A DNA stretch of 64,000 bases from the NCBI RefSeq assembly GCF_005869225.1, contig NZ_SWFP01000008.1, positions 62,001 through 126,000 of the forward strand, in the 5' to 3' direction. Position 1 is the stretch's first letter. Every line of letters starts with the position of its first letter. Below, one piece after another: positions 52,334-60,768 of the stretch. The notes below the pieces were generated by a model that was given only the letters and a program-made list of their open reading frames with translations, searched no databases and was not told where the DNA came from. Source of the DNA: Dyadobacter bucti. GTDB taxonomy: Bacteria > Bacteroidota > Bacteroidia > Cytophagales > Spirosomataceae. A program made the position numbers and the translations under genes.

Positions 52334-55300
52334 TTACGATCTCGTTTTCCAGAATTTTCTCAAATCCAGCGTATTAGGATATTCCGGGTTGATCAGCTCT
52401 ATCGGTGTATCGCTTTTCATTTCCTTTTTGGTCTCCGCGACAAACCTGGAGACGCCTCCTGTATTTTTCTCCAATATAGGGACTTCCTGTTTTGCGGAAG
52501 GTGTATGCCCGAAACCCTGGAACAAACTGATTTTTCTGGATTCTGCCTCAAAACTGTTTACGGGATAAGTGTCAAAACTGCGCCCGCCGGGGTGTGAAAC
52601 AAAATAAGTACAACCGCCCAATATACGGTTATTCCATGTATCCACAATATCAAAAACCAGCGGCGCGTCAGCCCCGATCGTCGGGTGCAAAGCAGATGGC
52701 GGGTTCCATGCTTTGTAACGTATTCCGGCCACATATTCACTTTTGATACCCGAACTCCGAAGCGGTACCCGACAGCCATTGCATACCAGAATATGCCTTC
52801 CTTCCACAAAACCGCTGATTTTCACCTGCAGTCTTTCCAGCGAAGAATCGACAAAACGGGCGGTACCGGAATTGGACAATTCCTCTCCCAAAACATGCCA
52901 GGGTTCTATACCCAGACGCAAGTCCAGCTGGATATTGTCAACCTTGATCCCGCCATAATGTGGAAAACGGAACTCGAAGAATGGATCAAACCAGGAAATA
53001 TCGAAATTATATCCTGCCTCTTTGAGATCATTGACCACGTCCACCATATCGAGGTAGGCAAAATGCGGCAACAGGAAGCGATCGTGCAGCTCTGTTCCCC
53101 AGCGTATCAATTTATGTTTATATGGATTTTTCCAAAATTTGGCGATCAAAGCCCGGACCAGCAAAGTCTGGACCAGGTTCATGTGTTTGTGCGGCGGCAT
53201 GTCAAATGCCCTGAATTCAAGTATACCCAGCTGGCCCGTTGCGGAATCCGGCGAGTACAATTTATCCATACAGAATTCTGAACGGTGCGTATTGCCGGTG
53301 ATATCCACCAGCAAATTCCTGAAAATCCTGTCCACCATCCAGAAAGGCACTTCCTTATCGTCCGGTATTTGATCAAAAGCAATTTCGACTTCATAAAGCC
53401 GCTCATCGCGGCCTTCATCAATACGCGGCGCCTGGCTGGTAGGGCCGATAAACGGTCCCGCAAAAAGGTAACTCAATGCAGGGTGATGCTGCCAGTAGGT
53501 AAGCAGGCTTCTGAGTAAATCGGGTCTACGGAGTATAGGGCTGTCGGCTGGTTTCGCGCCTCCGATTGTCACGTGGTTTCCACCTCCGGTTCCCGTATGC
53601 CGGCCATCGACCATAAATTTATCAGTACCTAATCTTGAAAAGAAAGCCTCTTCATACAATGCGCTGATGTTATCCACTAGCTCCTGCCAGGTTTTCGCAG
53701 GATGTATATTCACTTCTATCACACCCGGATCGGGCGTAACAATAAGCTTCTGCACGCGGCTGTCGGAAGGTGCAGCATAGCCTTCAATCCGCACGGGCAT
53801 CTGCAATTTTTCAGCCGTAGCTTCAATCGAAGCCATCAGATCCAGATAATGCTCCAGATAATCGGTAGGAGGCAGATAAACATAAATGATCCCGTCTCTT
53901 TCTTCCACGCAAAGCGCAGTTTTAATAATAGGAACCTCAAATAATAATTTACCCTCTTCCTCCTTTCCTCCCTTTCCTCCATCCTCCTCTTCTGGCAAAA
54001 CATTAACCGGAGGCACATAAGCCGGGGCAACCGATCCGTAACGAGATTCTACAAGCGGCTTGTAATCAGCCAAAACCGGCAAATCTTCGAAGGGGCTGCG
54101 TTCCACAGGCTGCTCACGATGTTCTTTTGCCAATTCGGGAAGTGATTTCAGCGGCAACCGAAATCCGATCGCTGAATTTCCAGGGATCAGGAAACAATGC
54201 TCGCGCCGGAACTGCCAGGCCGTACTTGACCAGTGTTTCCCTTTTTCATTCCATTTTATTGGTAAAACAAAGCCTGCGGGATTATTTAAACCTTTTTCCA
54301 AAAGCTTCGCCAACGTCCGTCTTTCGATAGAATCTTTTAAATCTACTTTTAACGGGTCGATATTAACAGGCAGCTTACCCTCCTCCATTGCCCAGTAAAT
54401 CGGGTCCTCGTAAGCAGGAGTAATGTTGTTAATGTCTATGCCAAGAAACTTTGTAAGTTCCGTTGCAAAAGTCTCTGCTTCCCTGAAAGTATATTTGGTT
54501 TGACCTTCTTTCGTGACCAGCTCATCGTTGCGCCACATCGGCACACCATCGTTTCTCCAGTACAGAGCATATTGCCACCTCGGAAAAGGTTCGCCGGGAT
54601 ACCATTTGCCCTGGCCGAAATGCAGCAGTCCGCCGTGAGCAAAACGCTTTTTCAATCTCAGTGAAAGATCATAAGCCAGCTGTCTTTTCAGCGGACCGTC
54701 AGCGGCCGTATTCCACTCAGGGGATTCAAAATCGTCAATTGAAATGAAAGTAGGCTCGCCGCCCATTGTCAACCGGACGTCGCCTTCCTGCAAGTCTTTC
54801 TCTACATCCTCACCTACCTGCATCACGGCAGCCCATTGTTCCTCACTATAAGGTTTGGTGACCCGGGGATCTTCATGTATGCGGAAGACCTTATTGTCAA
54901 ATTCAAACGTAACTTCACAAACGTCCGTCGCACCCGACACCGGAGCTGCGCTGGCGTAGTCGGGTGTACAGCAAAGCGGGATGTGACCCTCACTGGCAAA
55001 GAGCCCGGAAGTAGGATCCAGGCCGATCCAGCCCGCACCCGGAACATAGGCCTCAGTCCAGGCGTGAAGATCCGTAAAATCCTCCTCAGGCCCGGAAGGT
55101 CCGTCCAGGGATTTGATATCGGAAGTAAGCTGAACGAGATATCCCGACACAAAGCGCGAGGCGATACCCAAATGCCTCAAGATTTGTACAAACAGCCAGG
55201 CCGAATCACGGCATGAGCCACTTTTGATGGTTAAAGTCTCTTCGCAGGTCTGCACGCCGACTTCCATGCGGATATTATAGTGAATGGCATTGTAAAGCTG

Positions 55301-55753
55301 CTGGTTAAGATGAACCAGGAAATCGACCGTTTTAATATCCCGGTTTACGGCGGCATTTGCAATCCATTGCATCAGCTGCGGCCCATTTTCACGTGGTTCC
55401 AGGTATGGCCCCAGCTCCTTTTTCAGCGAAGGGTCATATTGAAAAGGATACATTTCTGCATATTCCTCAACAAAAAAATCAAACGGGTTGATAACCTGCA
55501 TTTTGGCAATCACTTCCACTTCCAGACTGAGTTCCGTGGTTTTTTCAGGAAAAACAACACGGGCCTGATAATTGCCAAAGGGATCTTGCTGCCAATTGAT
55601 AAAATGATTTTCGGGAGATATTTTTAATGAGTACCCCTCTATCGCCGTTCTCGAATGCGGTGCCGGACGAAGCCTGAAAATATGCGGTGAAAGTGAAACA
55701 CTCCTGTCAAACTTGTATTTTGTTTTATGCGAAATAGCAACTTTTATAGCCAT
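52334..55753 (-). CDS. Transglutaminase fused to DUF2126 (COOH-NH2 ligase fold)
   Basis: A 1139-residue protein. Residues 1-about 290 are a transglutaminase-like module with its triad: C181 in KSGSCRDSAWLF, H230 in DLHAWTEAYVPGAGW, D246 in IGLDPTSG. The rest is DUF2126, related to the glutamine synthetase/glutamate-cysteine ligase fold: DVRLTMGGEPTFISIDD, HFGQGKWYPGEPFPRWQYALYW, GRHTGTGGGNHVTIGGA and FRAFDMPPHKHMNL. The domain order (amidohydrolase/transferase then ligase) matches the known fusion. It is the first gene of the three and likely defines the transcript start. Confidence 0.9.
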   Translation of the reverse strand: MAIKVAISHKTKYKFDRSVSLSPHIFRLRPAPHSRTAIEGYSLKISPENHFINWQQDPFGNYQARVVFPEKTTELSLEVEVIAKMQVINPFDFFVEEYAEMYPFQYDPSLKKELGPYLEPRENGPQLMQWIANAAVNRDIKTVDFLVHLNQQLYNAIHYNIRMEVGVQTCEETLTIKSGSCRDSAWLFVQILRHLGIASRFVSGYLVQLTSDIKSLDGPSGPEEDFTDLHAWTEAYVPGAGWIGLDPTSGLFASEGHIPLCCTPDYASAAPVSGATDVCEVTFEFDNKVFRIHEDPRVTKPYSEEQWAAVMQVGEDVEKDLQEGDVRLTMGGEPTFISIDDFESPEWNTAADGPLKRQLAYDLSLRLKKRFAHGGLLHFGQGKWYPGEPFPRWQYALYWRNDGVPMWRNDELVTKEGQTKYTFREAETFATELTKFLGIDINNITPAYEDPIYWAMEEGKLPVNIDPLKVDLKDSIERRTLAKLLEKGLNNPAGFVLPIKWNEKGKHWSSTAWQFRREHCFLIPGNSAIGFRLPLKSLPELAKEHREQPVERSPFEDLPVLADYKPLVESRYGSVAPAYVPPVNVLPEEEDGGKGGKEEEGKLLFEVPIIKTALCVEERDGIIYVYLPPTDYLEHYLDLMASIEATAEKLQMPVRIEGYAAPSDSRVQKLIVTPDPGVIEVNIHPAKTWQELVDNISALYEEAFFSRLGTDKFMVDGRHTGTGGGNHVTIGGAKPADSPILRRPDLLRSLLTYWQHHPALSYLFAGPFIGPTSQAPRIDEGRDERLYEVEIAFDQIPDDKEVPFWMVDRIFRNLLVDITGNTHRSEFCMDKLYSPDSATGQLGILEFRAFDMPPHKHMNLVQTLLVRALIAKFWKNPYKHKLIRWGTELHDRFLLPHFAYLDMVDVVNDLKEAGYNFDISWFDPFFEFRFPHYGGIKVDNIQLDLRLGIEPWHVLGEELSNSGTARFVDSSLERLQVKISGFVEGRHILVCNGCRVPLRSSGIKSEYVAGIRYKAWNPPSALHPTIGADAPLVFDIVDTWNNRILGGCTYFVSHPGGRSFDTYPVNSFEAESRKISLFQGFGHTPSAKQEVPILEKNTGGVSRFVAETKKEMKSDTPIELINPEYPNTLDLRKFWKTRS

Positions 55754-56065
55754 AGTTGGAGTATTACAATAATATTAAATGATTTGGCAGTCAGGAAAAT
55801 ACCTGCTTCGAAAGAAATGTATTATACTTATTTTTCAAAATATATCCTTATAATACTTGCATTATGCAAAATATTATTTCCTTTTCACACTTTTCGGTTT
55901 CATCCGGATTACTATTTTACGAAAGTAACAGGATATTATTCCAAACGTGCTCTATTCCCAATTCATTCCGAAAGAAATCCCACTATTTACAATCCGGGAA
56001 TTAATAATTTTGTTCAAAAGTTACGTACTTCGCCTAAATCCTGAATTACCATTATATTAACTCAA
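55754..56065. other. Divergent intergenic region, DUF2126 and proC
   Basis: 312 AT-rich bases between two divergently transcribed genes. No supported ORF, RNA gene or strong hairpin was seen. It must carry the promoters of the three-gene cluster (minus) and of proC (plus). No perfect TAnnTTTG box was found on either strand; near-matches are TATTTTGC on minus and TACGTACTTCG on plus, both off by one position. Confidence 0.5.
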
Positions 56066-56869
56066 ATGAAAATTGCAATCATAGGCTGCGGCAATATGGG
56101 CATGGCCTTCGCCCGGGCGTTCCTGAAATTTGACCTGGTTAAAAAAGAAGATTTTTTGATGGTTGAAAAAAGTGCCGACCGCATGGACAGCCTCAACAAC
56201 TTCCAACCGGGGGTAATTACCGGTGTAATCGGGCCTCAGATTGGCGAGTATGACCTGATTATCCTCTCTGTTAAACCGCAGGATTTTATCTCGGTATCAG
56301 AAGCTTTAAAAGAAGTCGTTCAGCCTAACCAGGTGGTATTGTCAATTATGGCAGGCGTCACGATCCAGATCATACAAAATGCGTTGAACCATAAAGCTGT
56401 CATCCGGGCGATGCCCAATACACCAGCAATGCTGGGAATGGGGATCACTGCTTATTCTGCGTCCCCGGAAGTTGATATCAACCAGCTGCGTAAAATTGAG
56501 AACCTTCTCAATGCTACCGGCCGCTCGGTGTTCCTGGAAGACGAGGAGCAGCTCAATGCTGTGACGGCACTCAGCGGCAGCGGCCCGGCTTATTTTTTCT
56601 ATGTTGTAAAAGCGATGATCGAGGCCGGAAAACAAATGGGTTTCGAGGAATCAGTGGCTGCATTATTGGTGAAGCAAACCATGCTTGGCTCTTTTCATCT
56701 GATCAATACAGCAGATAAATCCCTGGATGAATTGATTAAGGCTGTTGCGTCAAAAGGCGGAACTACCGAAGCAGCGCTACGGCAATTTGAAGCCGGGCAT
56801 CTGGATGAAACGTTAAAGCAAGGTATTATCGCTGCACAGGTAAGGTCAACAGAACTTTCAAAAGGCTAG
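56066..56869 (+). CDS. proC: Pyrroline-5-carboxylate reductase
   Basis: ProC makes L-proline from pyrroline-5-carboxylate with NADPH. 267 residues. Rossmann loop IIGCGNMGMAFARAF, strand LIILSVKPQDF, RAMPNTPAMLGMGITAYS and the C-terminal signature GSGPAYFFYVVKAMIEAGKQMG with TMLGSFHLI and SKGGTTEAALRQFE. Alone on its strand; it converges with the next gene across a large palindrome. Confidence 0.95.
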   Translation: MKIAIIGCGNMGMAFARAFLKFDLVKKEDFLMVEKSADRMDSLNNFQPGVITGVIGPQIGEYDLIILSVKPQDFISVSEALKEVVQPNQVVLSIMAGVTIQIIQNALNHKAVIRAMPNTPAMLGMGITAYSASPEVDINQLRKIENLLNATGRSVFLEDEEQLNAVTALSGSGPAYFFYVVKAMIEAGKQMGFEESVAALLVKQTMLGSFHLINTADKSLDELIKAVASKGGTTEAALRQFEAGHLDETLKQGIIAAQVRSTELSKG

Positions 56870-56871
56870 CT

Positions 56872-56983
56872 GGTGCGAAGCTCCGCTTCGTACCCAATAT
56901 TCCAAGGCCTCCGGCCGGTGTTCGTAATTCACTGAGCCGGCCGGAGGCCTTGGAATAGAAAGCACGAAGCGCAGCTTCGTGCT
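56872..56983. repeat. 112-bp GC-rich nested palindrome (REP/BIME-like element)
   Basis: Three hairpins follow each other. First, 56872-56881 with 56885-56894 (9 of 10 pairs). Second, a perfect 20-bp stem 56899-56918 with 56937-56956, loop 18 bases, made of ATTCCAAGGCCTCCGGCCGG and its complement. Third, a perfect 10-bp stem 56961-56970 with 56974-56983, loop three bases. The outer hairpins resemble each other in inverted orientation, so the whole is a near-palindrome. It lies exactly between two convergent genes and is richer in GC than its surroundings. It may be a repeated extragenic palindrome, a non-autonomous mobile element or a strong bidirectional terminator (no T-run is seen). Confidence 0.8.
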
Positions 56984-56995
56984 AACATCGCGCTA

Positions 56996-59179
56996 CTAAT
57001 TAACCAAAACCTCGTCTACAAAAACCCACGCTTTCTGGCCCTTTCCGGGATGCCACGCTGGAAGCTTTGCTAAGGGCCTGGCGATAACTTTAATGCAACT
57101 GATCTCCTGAGGAGCAAAATCAGCTTCAAAAACCAGGTCGTCAACATTGGAAGTCGTTTTGTCAGGCATTTGCGGGGTAATCGTTTTCAGCAATTTCAGC
57201 GATTTTTCGTCGCTTCCACCCCAAACTTCAATACGTACCGGCGGGAAGATAAACCCTCCAACATTACGCAACATACTTAGCGTGACGCTACTAGCTTTGA
57301 CAGGTTTTTTAAACAATAAATACGATTGAAAATCGGTTTCCCGGTAACCCAGCCAGCTACCGCTTCCAGGCTCGGCGCTGCTTTTCACACCATCGGCCAG
57401 GGACTTTCCTCCTTTGGCTTTATACTTCGCATCCGGCTCTGTGATAAGCCTTACACTGTCGGCCCGGTAGGTCGATTTTAAAAATGTCTTATCCACCTGT
57501 TTACTGCCGTACCATCCCTTTTTAAAGGCTTTTGCTTTCAGATCGGTGTTTTTACTGATAAGAATGGGTTTGTCATAGACAGGGGCGTTAATGCTATCGG
57601 GTTCAGTGCCATCAATGGTATACCTAATGACCGTCCCCGGAATCTGATGCTTCATTTTGATGGGCGTATTGCCGGAAATGATCTGCTCCTCGTTTTCAAT
57701 GATCGGTGGATTGAGAGCCAGCACAACTGTATCACTCCGAAAACCAGTTTCAAAATCAATTTTCCTGCTCTTTTTCAATTGCGCCAATTCTTCCTGCTGG
57801 ATATCGGTACTCCATATAAAGACCTTTTTAAGAGAAGGGATACTTTCAAGTTCTTTAACCTGGGCAAGCTTGATGGCCGTCCCGCTCAATGACAATTCAC
57901 GGAGTTTGGTCAGTTTCTTCAATTCACTTAATGACCTGCCCTGGATATCAGTAAATGTGAGAAGCAGTTTTCGTAGCTCGGGAAATTGTGCAATCGTTTT
58001 TAAATCTTCATCTTTTACCGGCATTTTACTCAAATCCATTGCCACGATCTGATCTTTCAACGGAGCAAGGTCACTGATATCGGAGCTTTTGAAAGCAGCC
58101 CTGTTGTAAAAATTGACGAACAATGCCGGCGATTCGGCAGAGTAAGGTTTGATAAGCCGATAGGTTGTATTTAATTCTTTTACCTTACCAGGATCTGCTG
58201 CGCTGAAATCATAACTCTCCTCGGTTCGGCTGCCTCCCAGGATATTTTGTGCATAATTATAAACCGGATTTTGAGGTGAAATCGCACTCACCATCTGCTC
58301 AAAACTCGAACCGCCCTTTACCCATTCAGCCAGTAACACAATTTCCTCGTCCGTCAGCTGGGCTTTTCCTCTTGGGGGCATATGCTTTTTATCGTCCAGA
58401 GGCAAATGTACTCTGGCAAGCAGTAGCCCGAGATCTGCTCTGGTCGTATCCCAGAGCGCACCGTTTTTACCTCCTTTTGTCAACAATTCCTTCGTCTGCA
58501 TCTGCAGGTCGCCCTTTGACTTTTCTGCGTTATGGCAAGCGTAGCATTTTTGCTTCAATACAGGTTGAACCAGGTCTGCATATACTTTGGCTTCCTCGAA
58601 AGAAATTTTATTTTCAGGCTCCGAAGACAATTCAAGCGGAGCGGTTAAAAAATCCTCTCCGTGAGTGAGGTTTCCGCCCAAATGTCCCCCGATCAACAGG
58701 AGCAGAATAAACGAAACTGCGATTATTTTGGAAAGAATTTTCCATGGCGGCAGATATTTCCCGGTGCTGTACCAGACAATGCTCGCGACTGAAATAACGA
58801 TCCCAAGCCATTTATGCCAAAACAAGGTATCTGCTTCATAACCTTCTTCTTTAGAAAGCACAAAACCCGAAAATGCGGCTATCACTGCTGTAAATGTGCC
58901 GATCAGCAGTAAGGTGTCGGCCAAGTCCGAATTCCATCGCGTCGATTCCGGTTTCCCGACGAGCAGGGTCCAGATCGAGTAGAGCAGCAAAACAACCAAA
59001 GGAAAATGAAGAACCAGCGGATGCATACGCCCTATGGACTGCATCCAGAAAGGAATGGAAAGTCGCTCTTCAAAGACAAGCAGAAATACGAGCAATCCAT
59101 TTAAAAAGAAAGCCAGATTGTAAATGATGCCTTTCCAATCTGCGAAATACTGATGCGAGGGTTTTGATTTTGAATTCAT
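56996..59179 (-). CDS. Multidomain membrane cytochrome c (DUF2231, planctomycete-type) with LRR and C-terminal domains
   Basis: A 727-residue protein. Residues about 20-170 are membrane helices with histidines (MHPLVLHFP, GHLGGNLTHG) of the DUF2231 type. Then a cytochrome c site CYACH at 212-216 with HMPPRGKAQLTDEE as the probable Met-ligand region, a linker, leucine-rich repeats (about 360-450: LKTIAQFPELRKLLL, LRELSLSGTAIKL), a domain like the chitobiase C-terminal module (IRYTIDGTEPDS) and an F5/8-type beta domain ending in WVFVDEVLV. It overlaps the DUF1501 start by one base and is thus translationally coupled. Confidence 0.85.
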   Translation of the reverse strand: MNSKSKPSHQYFADWKGIIYNLAFFLNGLLVFLLVFEERLSIPFWMQSIGRMHPLVLHFPLVVLLLYSIWTLLVGKPESTRWNSDLADTLLLIGTFTAVIAAFSGFVLSKEEGYEADTLFWHKWLGIVISVASIVWYSTGKYLPPWKILSKIIAVSFILLLLIGGHLGGNLTHGEDFLTAPLELSSEPENKISFEEAKVYADLVQPVLKQKCYACHNAEKSKGDLQMQTKELLTKGGKNGALWDTTRADLGLLLARVHLPLDDKKHMPPRGKAQLTDEEIVLLAEWVKGGSSFEQMVSAISPQNPVYNYAQNILGGSRTEESYDFSAADPGKVKELNTTYRLIKPYSAESPALFVNFYNRAAFKSSDISDLAPLKDQIVAMDLSKMPVKDEDLKTIAQFPELRKLLLTFTDIQGRSLSELKKLTKLRELSLSGTAIKLAQVKELESIPSLKKVFIWSTDIQQEELAQLKKSRKIDFETGFRSDTVVLALNPPIIENEEQIISGNTPIKMKHQIPGTVIRYTIDGTEPDSINAPVYDKPILISKNTDLKAKAFKKGWYGSKQVDKTFLKSTYRADSVRLITEPDAKYKAKGGKSLADGVKSSAEPGSGSWLGYRETDFQSYLLFKKPVKASSVTLSMLRNVGGFIFPPVRIEVWGGSDEKSLKLLKTITPQMPDKTTSNVDDLVFEADFAPQEISCIKVIARPLAKLPAWHPGKGQKAWVFVDEVLVN

Positions 59180-60636
59180 TAAGCGATAAGACCTTTTACC
59201 AGCTTTCCGGCTACATCTGTCAGACGGTAACGACGGCCCTGATGTTTAAAAACTAATTTCTCATGATCGAGGCCCAGTTGATTAAGGATAGTTGCGTGAA
59301 AGTCGTGTACATGAACCGGATCTTTTACAATATTATATCCAAATTCATCCGTCTCCCCATATACAATACCGGGTTTAACACCGCCTCCCGCCATCCATAC
59401 TGTAAAGGCCCGCGGGTGGTGGTCACGACCGTAATTATCTTTGGTCAACGTACCCTGGCAGTAATTGGTACGCCCGAATTCCCCGCCCCATATCACCAGT
59501 GTCTCATCCAATAGCCCTCTTTGCTTCAAATCCGTAATTAATGCAGCAGAGGATTGGTCCACATCCATACATTGTCCTTTGATCTCATTGGGAAGACCAC
59601 CGTGACTATCCCAGCCCTGGTGATACAATTGTACAAAACGCACACCCTGCTCGGATAACTTCCTCGCTAAAAGACAATTGGCTGCATAAGTACCGGGCAC
59701 AAGACATTCGGGGCCGTATAATTTCACGATAGACTCAGGTTCTTTGCTCATATCGGTGATTTCCGGTACCGCAGTCTGCATCCTGAAAGCCATTTCATAC
59801 TGTTGAACTTTCGCAGTAATTTCAGGATCCCCGAATTCACTAAATGTACCCTGGTTCAGTTCCGACAGCTTATCCAGCATTTTTCTGCGTTGGGCCCTGT
59901 CCATACCATCCGGATCGTTCAGATAAAGAACAGGATTTTCCCCGCTGCTGAATTGCACGCCCTGGTGTACCGAGTCCAGAAATCCGTTTGTCCATAATTT
60001 GGAATAAACGCCCTGTCCATTTCCCTTACCACGGGAAAGCAGCACACAAAAACCCGGTAAATTCTGATTTTCACTGCCAAGTCCGTAGCTCAGCCAGGAG
60101 CCCATACTTGGCCGGTTTCCAACCTGAGCGCCAGTCTGGAAAAAAGTGAGTGCCGGATCATGGTTGATAGCTTCAGTATTAAGTGATCTGATAATGCAAA
60201 GATCATCGACGATGCTCGACATGTGTGGCAGCAACTCGCTCATCCAGGCACCCGATTTTCCGTGCTGGGCAAATTTAAATACCGACCCCGCCAGCGGAAA
60301 CTTGGCCTGATTGGCCGTCATACCCGTCAACCGCTGGCCGCCACGGATAGATTCGGGCAAATCCTCTCCATGCATTTTATTCAGCATAGGTTTGTAATCA
60401 AACAAATCCAGCTGAGACGGGGCACCGTTTTGAAAAAGATAAATGACCCTTTTTGCTTTCGGAGCAAAATGCGGCAGTCCTGCGACGATATCGTCCATAT
60501 TGGGTTCGCCATTCCCTCTGAACAGATCAGGGATCAACAATGAACCGAGCGCGGCACTGCCTACCCCAAGGCTCAGCTTGGAAAGAAAATGCCGACGGGT
60601 CGTGTTTATTCCAAAATCAAAAACCTGTTTTTCCAT
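59179..60636 (-). CDS. DUF1501 family protein with Tat signal
   Basis: 485 residues. The N-terminus has a twin-arginine signal TTRRHFLSKLSLGVGSAALG, so the protein is exported folded and probably binds a metal. The DUF1501 core (alkaline phosphatase/sulfatase superfamily) shows GWDSHGGLPNE, VIWGGEFGRTNYCQG, GRDHHPRAFTVWMAGGGV and HVHDFHATILNQLG. The catalytic role is unknown. Members regularly travel with cytochrome c/DUF1549/DUF1553 proteins in Planctomycetota and some Bacteroidota. Confidence 0.9.
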   Translation of the reverse strand: MEKQVFDFGINTTRRHFLSKLSLGVGSAALGSLLIPDLFRGNGEPNMDDIVAGLPHFAPKAKRVIYLFQNGAPSQLDLFDYKPMLNKMHGEDLPESIRGGQRLTGMTANQAKFPLAGSVFKFAQHGKSGAWMSELLPHMSSIVDDLCIIRSLNTEAINHDPALTFFQTGAQVGNRPSMGSWLSYGLGSENQNLPGFCVLLSRGKGNGQGVYSKLWTNGFLDSVHQGVQFSSGENPVLYLNDPDGMDRAQRRKMLDKLSELNQGTFSEFGDPEITAKVQQYEMAFRMQTAVPEITDMSKEPESIVKLYGPECLVPGTYAANCLLARKLSEQGVRFVQLYHQGWDSHGGLPNEIKGQCMDVDQSSAALITDLKQRGLLDETLVIWGGEFGRTNYCQGTLTKDNYGRDHHPRAFTVWMAGGGVKPGIVYGETDEFGYNIVKDPVHVHDFHATILNQLGLDHEKLVFKHQGRRYRLTDVAGKLVKGLIA

Positions 60637-60768
60637 TTTACAGCTTTTAGCTATAAGCCATTTATATTGTTTGATAAAAAGATCTTCTTGTATACGTCGA
60701 CTCTATTATAAAGTCACAAAACAAATTTGAAATAAAGCCGAAAACCAATAGCTGACAGCCGATAGCCT

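Noticed and set aside
55727..56044. 105-codon open frame on the plus strand upstream of proC
   Set aside because: It overlaps the start of the DUF2126 gene, is AT-rich, and its residues have no domain-like pattern; the region is better explained as a divergent promoter region.
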